64,000 bases of DNA from Emiliania huxleyi CCMP1516 (GCF_000372725.1 NW_005199684.1:181110-245109), one strand, 5' to 3'; shown: positions 11,501 through 29,266, numbered from the stretch's first letter. Translations and numbers: made by a program. Notes: a model not told the origin generated them from the sequence alone.

Positions 11501-13916
11501 CAAATGGAAGGCCTCGCCCGGCGGGACCGATGCGAGCGGCCCGTGGTCGGGGGGCACGTCAAAGAGACTCGGGGCCTCCTCGACGAGCTCGACGGTGGCC
11601 ATCTCCTCGGCGTCGTCCGCCGGAGCAGGCGCCGCGTCGGGCGGTGGTGGTGCCCACTTCGACGCCCCGGGCTCGGGCTCCGGAAACTGGGCCCCGTCGA
11701 TTCCGACCTCGTTCGCCGGCGGCGGCTTGACGCTGCGCACGAAGAAGAGGCTCGCGCCGCCAGCCAAGGGCAGCGCGAGGAGGGCAGCCAAGAGCGGCCA
11801 AAAGGCAGCCACCGCGCCGGGAACGATTGGAGCCAGCGGGATGGGGACGATGCAAGGTATGAAGGTGCCGTTGGTCGAGTTTGTGACGTTGTACCCGTTT
11901 TCAAGCAGCCACTCCTCTCCGACGCACGGCTCACCTGGTGCGCCCGGCGGCCACAGCGGCGGCGAAAAGGGCGGACTTGGAGGCTCGGGCGGCGGGAGCA
12001 GTGGTGGCGGCGGCAGCGACGGCGACGGCGGAGGAGATGACGGTGGAGGCGGCAGCGGCGGCGGCTGCGACGGCGACGGCGGAGGAGATGACGGTGGAGG
12101 CGGCAGCAGCGGCGGCGGGGGCGGGGAGGGAGGTGGCGAGGGCGGAAGAGGAGGAGAATAGCACTCAACACAGAGAGGGGGCGATGGCGGTGACGGTGGC
12201 GACTGCGGTGGCAGAGAAGGTGGGGGTGGCGACGCTGGCGGCGGCGGCGCTGACGGTGATGGCGGTGGAGGCGACGGGGGCGGCGGCAGTGGTGGTGGTG
12301 GCGGAGGCAACGGTGGCGGGCTCGGTGGAGGAGGCAGCGGAGGCGGAGCCGCCGGTCCTGGGGGCGGCGGTGACGGCGGCGGCGGTGATGGCTGAGGCGG
12401 CGACGGCGAAGGGGGCGGCGGCGACGGCGGCGGCGACGGCGGCGGCGACGGTGGCGGCGACGGTGGTGGAGGCGATGGCGGCGGCGATGGCGGAGGAGGT
12501 GAGGGCGGCGGCGACGGCGGCGGCGACGGCGGCGGTGACGGGGGTGGAGGCAACGGCGGCGGCGACGGCGGCGGCGGCGACGGTGGCGGCGGCGAGGGCG
12601 GCGGGGAGGACGGCGGCAGCGAGGGCGGCGGCGGCGGGGAGGGCTGGGGTGATGGCGGCGGCGACGGCGGCGGCGGCGAGGGCGGCGGCGAGGGCGGTGG
12701 CGGTAAGGGTGGAGGCGATGGCGGCGGCGACGGCGGAGGAGGTGAGGGCGGCGGCGACGGCGGCGGCGACGGTGGCGGCGACGGCGGTGGAGGCGCTGGC
12801 GGCGGCGACGGCGGTGGCGGCGACGGCGGTGGCGAGGGTGGAGGGGATGGCGGCGGCGACGGCGGCGGTGGCGACGGCGGCGGCGGCGAGGGCGGCGGCA
12901 GGGACGGCGGCGGCGGCGGCGAGGGCGGGGGTGATGGCGGCAGCGACGGCGGCGGCGGCGAGGGCGGCGGTGGCAGCGGTGGCGGTGGCGGCGGCAGCGA
13001 CGGCGGCGGCGACGGCGGCAGCGACGGCGGCGGCGGTAGAGATGGAGGCAGTGAGGGTGGCGGCGGGGCGGGCGGCGGCGGCGGCCGAGGTTGCGTGGCA
13101 GTCGTGCATAGGTCGTTGGTCTTGAAGTACTCGAGCACCTTCCGGAGGAGCGCGCGTCGGGGAAGGGGTCGGGGGCGGTGCGGGGAAGGGGGTGGAAGGC
13201 AGTGGGGCAGCGGGGCGCACAGTGGTCAGGTCGGAGTCGAAGAAGGAGTAGTTTGTGTCCGATGCAGGAGGTGATGCTATAGCTCTCAGCGTCTGCCGGT
13301 TGGCCGAAGCAAATCCGACCGCGTAGACGAGCAGGTCATCATTTTGCGCCTTGATCTCGTCTGCCTGAGAGATGGCCTCAGCCCTCGCCTCAGCCGAGGG
13401 CTTGTCGCAGTACTCAAGACATGTGTCCAACTGACCATCGCAGCCATCTGACCCTTGATCGTCTCCTTCCCAGGACGTTCCGTTTGGACGTATGCAACTT
13501 TGTTCACCGTCCGTGAGAAGAAAGAGCAACTTGCCCGGGCTGCGCCCATTGATTTTTCCTCGCTGCCCCGCAGTTCGGTACAGCACCTCTTCTCCCAACG
13601 CGAGCGCGTTGGAGATGAATGTGTACCCCTTAACTGCTGGGATTTCGATGTTCTCAAGAGTCGAGAGGTCTGACGTGAGCTCGGAAATGACGGATGCGTC
13701 GTGATTGAACGCGACGACGGACGCTTGGGCTGTCTCGGGCGAGAGGTCAAACCCCTTGATGAGCTCTAGGGTGAAGTTTTGAATGAGAGGAAGCTTGTCG
13801 CCTATCGAGCTCGAGCGGTCGATGACGAAGGTGATGTCGCCAAAGTACTTGCAGTCGCTGTTCGAAGCGGAGCCGTGAGCAAAGAGAGCGGTCAGCGTGG
13901 ACAGCCGCAGGCGCAT
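8566..13916 (-). CDS. vWA - proline stalk - TM - fimbrin (4 CH) fusion protein
   Basis: Three exons, 13916-13221, 13138-11413 and 11369-8566, sum to 5226 nt and 1741 residues in one frame. Residues 1-20 resemble a signal peptide. A vWA domain spans ~27-215 with MIDAS DRSSS (D33, S35, S37) and a LLTDGE motif. Next come ~380 residues of PPSPP-type stalk, a juxtamembrane patch with several NxT/NxS glycosylation sites, and a membrane helix at ~668-698. The inside half matches fimbrin/plastin: CH1 from ~775, CH2, CH3 (~1320-1424) and CH4 (~1425-1547), then a basic tail. CH1 crosses the 43-nt intron: LVSRINNAL lies in exon 2, and PINPLSDAV and GGELLPHLLNAG in exon 3, so the two halves are hard to read as separate genes. 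The usual fimbrin EF-hands are missing and replaced by the membrane part. CH2 is split by a ~240-residue Pro/Ala/Gly linker. Likely role (inferred): adhesion receptor that binds actin directly. Confidence 0.78.
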
Positions 13917-16421
13917 GCGCGCTAGGAAGCCTGACGGAGGCCCGGCCCGGCCCTGGCGCCGTCGTGGGCTTGGTTGACCCAAGGGCGGCTCACAAAATGA
14001 GCGCGATTTTAGCAAGCTTCACAGTAGCGATTTCTTTCTCTTTTTACTACGCGCGAGCCCCTGTTTCTTTCTCCTTGGTCGTGAGAGAGAGGGTTTGGTT
14101 GTAAAATTCTTCTCCTTCTAATTTAGCGATTGGTGACCTCCTGCGCCACGCAGAAAAGAAATACAGACCGGCTTTTGCGATTTCTTTCAGATTGGTGGCC
14201 CCTTCCTGCGCTACTCGAGTAATAGCGCAGGAAAGAAACACTGGCTGGAATCAGTAACCAGCCTGGCGGGGCCCCCCGCTACGAATCTCCCCGGCCCAAC
14301 AGCCGAATCGTTCTTCTGTGTGGAGGTCCGAGTCAGTCAGAAGAGGCGCCCTCAGCGGTCGATGTTGGTGCGACTTGCCAACGCGAACGCCTGCAAAGCA
14401 CCATCAACTACGGCCCCGGCTCGCGGGAGGAGATATTCCACCGCAACGTCTTGAAGATCTTTGCTTGCTTCATCAAGGCCTGTGCGCCTGTCTTGACGAA
14501 GGCGCGGACCACCAGCACTACGTACCCAGCAAGCGATTCGCGATCGCTTCAATCATTGGAGCAGAAAATTCTTTTTCCGGGTCAACCCGTCATGCGGCAG
14601 GTGGCTTGCTTTGGCTCGCTGCCACCGCGGTGGGTCACCAAGAGCTTCTCCGCGTGCGGCGTCATCACCACGCGACGCGCTCGCCACGCCTCACCCGGGC
14701 AAAAGGAACGACCGCGCGCCGCCGCCGCCCGCCTCGCCTTGCCTGCCCCTGCCCCTGCGCCTGCGCCTGCGCCTCGCCTTGCAGCCGCGCACGCGCACAC
14801 GCACGCGCTCACGCCGCTCGCGTTCGCTACCGCGAAGCAACCCTCCACCCGAGTTTCGAGCCGGGAGCCAAAAGGTCCCGACTCGAACCGCGAACCGGCT
14901 CGACCACCGCCGCTGGCGGTTCTGCAAAGGTTGATTTGAGGAGAAGCAGCTGGGGGAGGTCAAAGCGGGAGAAGGCGGCACGGCGGCGGCGGCGCGGCGC
15001 CCCCCCAGCCCCACGCCTCCGGGTCGTGCGTACCGCCTCCGGGCGTGAGTGTCCCCCCAGCGTCTGCTCCAGCAGTCGCTCCGGTAATCAGGCCGAGAGT
15101 ACCAGGGAGGAGGGGAGAAGAGCCCAGGGTGGGGAGAGGAGAAGAGTGTGAGGTGGCGGCCGCAGCACTGGTGGCGGCGGCCGCATGGCAGGCGCTGAGC
15201 CTGCGGGTGGATTGGCGTGTTGGGCTGGCGCTGGACCGCGATCAGAGCTGATACCATGTGACGGCGGAGTTGACGCCTCCGACGGTCGTAGCGGCGTGGC
15301 TGAGGGCGGCGGTGGAGGCGCCCGATAGCGCGGCGAGGATGGTCTCATGGGTCTAGCAAACCATAGACGACACCAAGAGAACGCGAGGTAAAACCCGAGG
15401 GCTATGGATGGTAAAAGGTGGCGGTAAAACCCATCCACACGGGTTTCGGTGGGTTGGATGGGAGGTAGAATGTCTACCTACCGCAAAGAGCCTAGGGAGG
15501 GGGGAGGAGAAGAGCCCAAGGCGGCCTCCCTCTCCCTCCCCTCCCACCGGGCCTCCCTCTCCCTCTCCTCCCACCGGGCCTCCCTCCCTCTCCCCCTCCT
15601 CCCGCCAAGCACCGACAGTCTCGAGGGGCCAGCAGCTGGAAGGGGCAAGCCAGCGGCACGAGGGCTTCAGCCACACAACTACCATGGGAACGCGACCCAC
15701 ACAAAGCACCAAAGTTAGGCATACCCCCCGGCGCAGTGTCCCCCGCTATGTGTCGCCGCTCGTCGGGGCACGCAATCCTGTGCAGTCAGGGCAAGTGGGG
15801 GCGGGGTGGACAGCCCAGCGCAGATGCACTGGGATCTCTCTGCCCAGTCCGGGGGTGCGTCGAACCTTCCATAACCCTGGGAACGTCCGGGTTTTGGAAG
15901 TAAAGATATTTTACTTTCAATCATTGGAGCCATCTCACTCTCACTATACAGCGCCACCTCGTGAGCTGTCCTGTGAGCTGTGTGTTGTGCGTCCAGCAGT
16001 CCGGACCCAGTGCTACGGCCGGTGACAGCGTGCCTCGTGTCGGCTCCCGAGCCAATCGTGTGCAGCGTGTGTGTGCGTGTGGGCCCGTCCTCCATGCTTG
16101 GAGGTGTGTAAGACTGACATTGGAGCCATCATGCGTATGATCGGGATGCTGAACTCCTTGCGCTGCTACCTGCGCGCGCCTGCAATACCCTGAAAGGAGG
16201 ACGTCTGCTGTGGGCTGCCGATCCGGCGCGGGGGAGCGGTGAGGTTTGAAGCGCCCGCGCCCCGTCCGTGCCACGTCTGACTCTGTGCGCCCCGAGTGTT
16301 AGGTGTGGAGGGTCTCGCAGTGGTGTCCGTTATTTCTCTCCCTTCTTCCTTCTCGGGACCGAGAGGACATTCGTCCTTTCACTGGCACCCCACCCACCAG
16401 TAGCACCACAAAAGCATCCCT
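13917..16421. other. Gene-poor stretch, no supported gene
   Basis: About 2.5 kb without a gene I can support. It holds a GTAAAATTCT motif on the + strand at 14101-14110, followed by open but unrecognised + frames (14318-15151 and 14451-14939) of strongly Arg/Pro/Ala composition. Pyrimidine-rich repeats lie at 15530-15610. A (A/T)CAATCATTGGAGC phrase occurs at both ~14550 and ~15918. An unrecognised + strand gene starting near 14110 cannot be excluded. Confidence 0.4.
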
Positions 16422-22806
<6,385 letters not shown>

Positions 22807-22818
22807 GCCGGCTCTCAC

Positions 22819-23290
22819 GGCGGGTCAGCAGCCCTTGCTCGACGGCTGGTCGTTGTGTGGTTGGGGCGATGCTGGGTGGAAGTGTATTTCTTTTTTTGAC
22901 CCTTGATTTTTAGTTTCCCGGAGGGTAGGTAGGTAGGTAGGTAGGTAGGGGCACCGCAGGGGCCGGTCAGGTTTTTGCAGAATTTCAGGATGTTCGGCGC
23001 GGAGCACATGAAGCTCGAGTCCCGAACTAGAGGCTTAATGAACGGCGCGACGCCATCTCGGCGCGGCGACCACTACCACACTGCCGCAGGGCGGGGACAC
23101 GGCAAGCTTGCGCGCCTCCCCGCACTGGGCCGACCCACAGCCACGCTCACGCTCATGCATGTGATCGTGTGTGAGTGCCTGACGCCGGTGCCCGTGCGCC
23201 TCCTCTCTCAGATGCGCTCGACGCCGAGATACCGCAGTGCGAGTCGCGCCCTCTCAGGAGCGGGTGGCCACGCCTCCCACCACTTCGCGT
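22819..23290. other. Intergenic spacer with GGTA repeat
   Basis: Between the start of DHX34 and the 3' end of the next minus-strand gene. It contains a short (GGTA)n array at 22924-22950. No gene seen. Confidence 0.5.
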
Positions 23291-24169
23291 CTACTCCGCG
23301 TCAAACTCATCGCCCCCGTCGGCCTCAATGAACTCGCCCGCTTCACCGTCGCCTCCGCCCGTGTCTGCGGCAAAGCCAGCGTCGGCGTAGGTGGCGGTTG
23401 CAGGGACGGCACCGCTGCCCCCTCCTTCGCCCCCTCCTCCGAAGACGGCCTGCGCCGCGCGGTCGGCGAGGATGCCACCGATGAAGCCCGCGCCTGCACT
23501 TGCCGCCACAGCGCCGCCAGAATAGCCCTCTTGGTGGACCTCGTATGGCTGCTGGGGGTAGCCTCCGCCCGGATATCCGTAGCCGGGCGGGGCTGCGGGC
23601 GGCGGCGCCCCGTAGTAGCCCGGCGCCCCATACCCGGGCGGCTGCCCTTCGGGTGCCACAGGCAGGCCTTCAGGGATGCCGCCGGTCGGGTAGGGCCCCG
23701 CCTGCTGGTAGTATGGCGCTGCCTGCTGGTTGTAGGCGCCCGGGGCAGGCACTGCGGCCGGGTAGTAGTCGCTTGGGTCGGGCCCTCGCATCCTGGAGCA
23801 GCAGAAGCAGCAGAGCAGCACCAGGGCAAAGCCACCGAGAAGCATGCCGCCGCTGCCGCCGCCGCCGCCGCCATGAGAAGCGCTGCACTGTGGCCGAGGG
23901 TCGCCGGCGGCACCACAGATTGCGCAGGATGGCTCGGCGTGCTGGGCGTAGCAGCGGTACATCCCGGAGACGCAGCGAAAGCAGTTTGCAGTAGCTGGGC
24001 AGCACATCGACGTCGACTCTTCGACGCCGCAGCAGATGCCCGGGGACTGCTTGAAGGCGTGGTCGCACGAGCCGCCCGGAGAGCAGCACTCCTCACACCC
24101 GGCCGAGGCGCCCACGAGGGGCGCCAGCACGGCGATCAGGCCGACGACGGTCCGCATATGTCGTCGCAA
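23291..24169 (-). CDS. Cys-rich single-pass membrane protein with Pro/Gly/Tyr tail
   Basis: Single-exon 292-residue frame. It begins with a signal peptide (MRTVVGLIAVLAPLVGASAG; a second Met four codons in is an alternative start). A ~75-residue ectodomain with about 16 cysteines follows, including CEECC, CC and CRCV-like pairs. A Gly run leads to a membrane helix (MLLGGFALVLLCCFCC) and then a long cytosolic tail rich in PGYGAP/YYQQ motifs, ending in an acidic patch. The layout (Cys-rich outside, one helix, Pro-Tyr-rich inside) resembles Shisa-like adaptors, but no homology is claimed. Function unknown. Confidence 0.75.
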   Translation of the reverse strand: MRRHMRTVVGLIAVLAPLVGASAGCEECCSPGGSCDHAFKQSPGICCGVEESTSMCCPATANCFRCVSGMYRCYAQHAEPSCAICGAAGDPRPQCSASHGGGGGGSGGMLLGGFALVLLCCFCCSRMRGPDPSDYYPAAVPAPGAYNQQAAPYYQQAGPYPTGGIPEGLPVAPEGQPPGYGAPGYYGAPPPAAPPGYGYPGGGYPQQPYEVHQEGYSGGAVAASAGAGFIGGILADRAAQAVFGGGGEGGGSGAVPATATYADAGFAADTGGGDGEAGEFIEADGGDEFDAE

Positions 24170-24409
24170 TCGTTTGCGGACGGCTGGATGACGGCCCTTG
24201 GTCGACGGGCCGGGGCGGGTTCGCCAGGGCGGGTTCCCTGAGCCCTGTGGCGGCCTCGAGTGGCCGGCCGCCTGTGGCGTCCGACGAGGGTGTCCTTGGT
24301 GCGGGCGTGGCAGATTTTCTGATAACTACCTCCTTTATGATGGCTTCACGGCGCGGTGGGAGCTCCCCCTCTTCCTCGTGGGCCCGTCTAGCCGTGCTCG
24401 ATCGCCGTG

Positions 24410-25189
24410 CTAATTGCCACTCTTGGCCTGGCTGCCTCTGCTGCTCCTGCCGCGCCGTTTGGGCGTGCTCTGACCCGACTCTCGACCCGAAACATCGCCT
24501 GCGAGCTTGCGAGCCGCGCCTCGGGCCTCATCGGCCTCAAACTCCAGTTCGGCAATCCTCAGCTTCGCCTCAACGAGCGCCCTCTACGACGGAGAAGGGG
24601 GGCAGGGGGTCAATGGCCCGGATGGGATGGACGCGCCTCCCGCCCCCCGCCAGGGGCTCACGCTAGGGGCGCGCACCGCCAGACGCCGCCGGAAGCCAGA
24701 TAGCCATCTTCTCGCCAGCCGTGAGATCACCGCGGCGGCCCACAGCTCGCGGCCCCCACCATCCCCAGCGCTGCCGTTGAGCATCGCCTCGGCACCGCGC
24801 AACCAGCTCGGCACGTCCTTCTCGGCCGCAGCGGCCGCAGCGGCCACCGCAGCCTCCTCCGCTGCAGCCAGGGCGGCCTCAGCTGCCTCTTGGGCAGATG
24901 CTGCCTGCTGGAGCTCAGCGCGGAGTCGCGAGGTTTCCGCCTCGCCTTTTGCAGCAGCTGCCGCGAGTGCCACTACTCGCATCCGCAGCGGAATGTCGCA
25001 AGGGTAGGAGGAGGGGATGAGGGCGGCGATGTCTTTCAGCGTCGCCTCAGCCTCTCCGGCACGCGCGTCCGACTCAGCCAGTTTCCTTATCTGAGCCGCC
25101 CAGCGCTCGGCCACGACGGCGGCCGCAGCCTTGCGCGTATTGTCCAGATTGCCCTGATCGCCCGCGCTCTTGTGCAAAAACATCGCCAT
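24410..25189 (-). CDS. Coiled-coil protein of unknown function
   Basis: Two exons, 25189-24662 and 24583-24410, joined by a 78-nt GT-AG intron give 233 residues. Most of it is Ala/Glu/Arg-rich helix with heptad character (EAEATLKDIAAL, then an [15 protein letters not shown] run). A second helical stretch in exon 2 (ALVEAKLRIAELEFEADEA) precedes a basic Ser-rich tail (TPKRRGRSSRGS). The start was set at the first Met (MAMFLHKSAG) downstream of a GTAAAATTCT motif on the minus strand (25284-25275), which I take as part of the promoter. No recognised domain. Confidence 0.6.
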
Positions 25190-25762
25190 CCGGAATGAGC
25201 AAGCAAAACAGCCTGGGCCGGAGAGGACGGAGCCGACCGAAAACTTGGCGAGTTCGTAAAAGTAAAGTAGCTGATAGAATTTTACATCGCACGACACTGG
25301 GCACGGGACTGGCGCGCACTGGAACTAACACAGGTACACCGGATTTCAGAAAACACCCTCGGGTACGCGCTTTTAGCTTACTGGGAGAAAAGGGAGAGGG
25401 AGGTTGTGTTCTCTCTCTCTCTCTCTCTCGGGTATGTTCGTAAGAACCACATACACTGGAAATGTCGCGAGGCACACCACGAGGTGGGGTGCTTGCTTGC
25501 TAGTACGAGCCCGACCTACACACCTACTTTTGTACGAGTAGAGTGCGCTTGTGTCGGTTGGCGGTTAGAACCCGAAAACCCTTGTGAGTCGCTCATCCAT
25601 CGCAAAATACCTCGCTCCTCATCCAAATCCCCGTCAGCAAGCTAGTGCAAAAGGACAAACAAAGAAAACTATGCGCGCAACGGCGCTTCCGAGCGAGCAA
25701 CAGCCCGCAGCATCGCTCGCGCGCTAACACGCGTTGCGACAGGCAACAAGGCCGGTCCCGCG
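25190..25762. promoter_or_regulatory. Divergent spacer with promoter-like dispersed cassette
   Basis: Between the coiled-coil gene (-) and the transporter (+). On the minus strand a CCAGTGCGCGCCAGTCCCGT cassette (about 25325-25296) lies just upstream of GTAAAATTCT (25284-25275). The same pair occurs near 55199-55264. A CT microsatellite (25411-25430) is followed by a segment shared with the repeats at 29340-29430 and 46680-46783. Confidence 0.45.
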
Positions 25763-28258
25763 ATGGCGGAGCGGCCCACCGAGGATGGCCGGAGCGCGAT
25801 GGAGGGCCTGATCTTTGTCGTGCCGAGCGCTTCGATGCCGACTCTCGCGGTTCGCGAGGCGTTTGGGCGAGAGGTCGCGCACCGCGGCTACCTTCCGAAC
25901 CTGCGGCCGCTCTTTGAGCAGTGGCGGCGCTCACCGAGGTGGGGTGACTGGGCCATGCCGGGCGACAGCCGCCCAGGCTTGCGCGAGGAGCCGCTGCTCG
26001 ACGAGTCGCAGAAGCGGCTGCGCCAGTCCACGTCGTCGCCGGAGCTCGGCCACAGCCGCGACCCGTTCCAGCTACCGGCTCCCGCGGTGCTGCCCGCAAA
26101 GGCGTCGGGCGGCGGGGCGGACTGGGGCACCGTCTTCACCATGTGCTCGGCCACGCTCGGCGCGGGAGCCCTCTCGCTGCCGTACGCGATCAGCCAGATG
26201 GGGCTGCTGCTCGGGCTCGGCCTGCTAGCGGCGACCGCGTGCGCGACCCACTACTCCATCTCGCTCCTCGTGGGCGCGATGGGCGCGACGCGGCTGCACT
26301 CGTTCGAGGAGCTTAACTACGGGGAGATATGCGGAGATGTGGGGAGATGTGGGGAGATGTGGGGAGATGTGGGGAGATATGCACTCGTTCGAGGAGCTTA
26401 CTAGACGAATCAGGCACGGCCTCCTCCTCCTCCGACCATTTACGACTCGTCATGTCACTACCAGGAGCTCACGGTGCACGCCTTTGGGCAGCGGGTGGGG
26501 GTGCTCGTCGAGGTTGCGATCATCGCCTTTTGCTTCGGCACCGTCGTCGCGTACACGGTCGCCATCGGCGACATCCTCGAGCCGGTGCTCGCGATGCGGT
26601 CCGTGCAGCGCCACCTCGGCCACGACGTCCTCAAGCAGCACGTCCTCTTCGTCCTCTGGCTGGTCGTGATGCTTCCCCTCTCCCTCGCAGAGTCGCTCTC
26701 CGCCTTCGAGGCCTCCTCCGCTATCTCCCCACATCTCCCCATACCGCCCCATACCTCCCCATAATTAAGAGTCGCTCTCCGCCTTCGAGGCCTCCTCCGC
26801 GTTCGGCGTCCTCTCCCTCCTCTACCTCGTCCTCTCCGTCGCGTACCACGCCGCCGCCGACTGCAGCCGCAACCCGCAAGAGACGATCCAGCAAGTCGAG
26901 CTCGCGCGGTTCGGACCGAGCGGCCTCTCCTCGCTCGCCATCCTGCTGTTTGCCTTCACGTGCCAGGTCGCGGCACGACCGCGCCGGCCCACAGCGACAC
27001 CTTGCCCCTTCGCCCACCCCCACCCGCGCCCCGCTGACCGCCGTGCCGGCCGGCGCCAGTGCTGCCCTCACCTCCCCGCATCGGGCAGGTCATCTCGGGC
27101 CATCTCGGCTCATCTCGGCTCATCTCGGCTCATCTCGGCTCATCTCGGCACATCTCGGCTCATCTCTCCTCCCCGCACCGGGCAGGTCAACGTGCCCTCG
27201 ATGTTTGCAGAGCTCCAGCCGCCGAACCCGGCCACGATGCGACACATCTCTCGCCGCGCCGTCCTGCTCTGCCTCGGCTGCTACGCCCTCATCGGCACCG
27301 CCGGCTACGTCAACTTCCCACACAAGCGCGAGTCGAACGTCCTCTCAAACTACGAGCTCGACGAGCCGCACTCCCGCATGATGGCCCCCTCCTTCGGCGC
27401 GATCGCCCTCACCGTGCTGATGGCGCGCGCCCGCCGCAACGTCCTCCCGCCCGCGCCGGCGGCACCCCTCCCCGAACCTTCTCGGAACCTTCCCCTGAGT
27501 AGGCGTACCCGCTCAACGTCTTCCCGTGCCGCTACACGCTCGACGTGATCCTCAGCCGCTCGGCCGCCAACTGGAGCTCCTCGCCCAGCAGCGCCGGCTT
27601 CGGGTCTCTAGAAGCGGAATGTGAACCCTTTGTATTCCGACTAGCACCCGAGAGGACGCGTGCTCATCGGCTGTAGCCGGTGTGTTCTTGGCGTAGGCTT
27701 TGGGCCGACACCCATCCCGCCGCGCCGCCGCGCGCTGCTCACGCTCCTCATCACCGGCGCCTCGCTCCTGATCGCCCTCTTCGTCCCCGGCATCAACATC
27801 GTCTTCCAGGCGACGCGTCTCGTCCCCCCTCCCGTCGCTGCGGACGCATGGCTGCGGATGAAGCCTCACTACGCACCGCCACAGACAGCTCCCCACCGCC
27901 CGCTACCGCCCTCTACCGCCCTCTACCGCCCTCTACCGCCCTCTACCGCCCTCACTCACCGCCTCCACTCCCCTTGCAGCTGATGGGCGGCACTGCCTCC
28001 GCCTTTGTCTGCTTCATCCTGCCCGCCGCCTTTGCGTGGCATTACGACTTGCCCGAGGTGCGCTCGCGCGCCGGCAAGCTCGCCTGCGCCTCTCTCTTCC
28101 TCGTCGGCTGCGCCGTCTCCGTCCTCTCCACCACCGTCACCCTCACCGAGATGGCGAGCACGAGGCCGCCGCCGCCCGCGCCTCCGTCGCGCCTCCACCA
28201 CCACCTCTTCGACGACCGCCACGACAGCCACCACCACTACGACAGCTATTACGGGTAG
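25763..28258 (+). CDS. Amino-acid/auxin permease family transporter (SLC38-like)
   Basis: Seven exons, 25763-26308, 26465-26710, 26790-26966, 27186-27422, 27503-27596, 27697-27809 and 27980-28258, join to 563 residues. A ~110-residue hydrophilic N-terminus is followed by the family start GTVFTMCSATLGAGALSLPY and about ten further membrane helices, including SFEELTVHAFG, FCFGTVVAYTVAIGD and TAGYVNFP. The tail is His-rich. The family carries neutral amino acids with H+ or Na+ across plasma or vacuolar membranes (family knowledge; substrate unknown). Four introns use GC donors. The second intron lies between two identical 33-bp exon copies. The first can only be kept in frame with a GA-AG intron. 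The third and sixth contain CATCTCGGCT and CTCTACCGCC minisatellites. Confidence 0.85.
26297..26404. repeat. Duplicated exon end plus GGGGAGATGT array (transporter intron 1)
   Basis: The exon-1 end TGCACTCGTTCGAGGAGCTT is present at about 26295-26314 and again at about 26381-26400. The copies are separated by a (GGGGAGATGT)n minisatellite. Confidence 0.8.
26689..26800. repeat. 33-bp exact direct repeat bounding transporter intron 2
   Basis: 26689-26721 and 26768-26800 are identical over 33 bp, 79 bp apart. The 79-nt intron (26711-26789, GC-AG) has donor and acceptor at the same position in the two copies (TTCGAG followed by GCCTCC). Filler is a CATCTCCCCATA repeat. Confidence 0.9.
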
Positions 28259-28734
28259 CGCCGCGCGGGGGGGGGAGGGGGTTCTGAGAGCCTGAGCGAC
28301 AAGCGGCAGGCGCAGCGCCCATGTGCGTGATGGTGTGACTGGGTGACCGGTGCATTGGCGGCACTGGGCCCGCTCGGCACACCAGGGGCGATATGTGCGG
28401 GCGGTTGGTGGCCGGTGAGGCGGGTGAGTTGTGTGTGCAGTGGTGCATTGCAAAAATCAAACTCAAAGTACGACCCTGGAGTGTCGTCTGTCGCGAGACC
28501 TCGACACTGTTCTGATCACTGTCTCGAGTCGTGGACCGGCGGCCCGAGGTGGAGGACCGCGACGCGCGAGGTCCGACGAGTCTGGAGTTGGCGGAGAGTG
28601 TCCAGTGTGTGTCGCGGACTGGGTCTGCGGTCTCGTCAAACGTCGTGCCTCCCTGACCACCCTATGTGCCACACGAGATATGTGGAGTGGCGAGTGGCAC
28701 ATGCACCGCACCCCCGGCCAGCACGACTGCAGTC

Positions 28735-28995
28735 GACTGTTTTCCTGAGCCCTGGCCTCGACACCTCGACACCAAACCTCGACACCGACTCGACGCCTCG
28801 ACACCCCACATGCCAACTCGACCAACTCGACACCCCTCGACACCCCTCGACACCCCTCGACACCATCCAGGCTGGGACCATGCTCGTCCGTGTCAAGGTG
28901 CCAAACTCGACACCTCGACACCCCTCGACACCCCTCGACACCCCCCGACACACCGCTCGACACCCCTCGACACCGCTCGACCCACTCGACACCGC
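28735..28995. repeat. CGACACCCCT minisatellite
   Basis: An array of about 10-bp CGACACCCCT/CGACACCTC units interrupted near 28860-28915 by unique sequence that contains an ATG (28880) followed by LVRVK and a GT. This could be a first exon inside an array-filled intron, but it is not proven. Confidence 0.8.
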
Positions 28996-29079
28996 TCATA
29001 TCCAGCCGGCGGCCTGCCAGCGGCTCTCTTCTTGCTTCTAACTGCAAAACTGTATAACACCCCCTACCCCCCCCTACCC

Positions 29080-29266
29080 CCCCCTCACCGCCGGACCAGC
29101 CGCCGTCGAGAGCCCGCCGAAGCGGCGCTTGCGGCCCCCGACGGCGGCGGCGTCGGCAGGGGAGGCGCCGTGGGAGGGTGCCGCTGCCGCGGCTGCCGCG
29201 GCTGCCCCCGCTGATGGCAGCTTTGCTGCCACGCAGATCGCTGCGAACAACAGGCTGGATGCCTAG
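29080..29266 (+). CDS. Possible 3'-terminal exon, gene unknown
   Basis: A + strand frame after an ACCAG acceptor-like site (about 29097) reads GPAAVESPPKRRLRPP, an Ala run, then AATQIAANNRLDA and a stop at 29266. The basic nuclear-localisation-like patch and natural ending look coding, but there is no homology and the upstream exons are not resolved. Confidence 0.25.

Noticed and set aside
11938-13125. Long + strand open frame of Ala/Thr/Val composition
   Set aside because: Antisense shadow of the PPSPP-stalk exon; GC-rich triplet repeats keep all frames open.
12165-13138. Continuation of the vWA frame into an Ala/Thr-rich tail (12165 stop)
   Set aside because: The splice 13220/13139 into the Pro-rich frame gives a coherent stalk, membrane helix and CH domains; the unspliced frame is a low-complexity shadow.
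28735-28995. CRISPR-like regular repeats
   Set aside because: Ten-bp tandem minisatellite without unique spacers in a eukaryotic genome.
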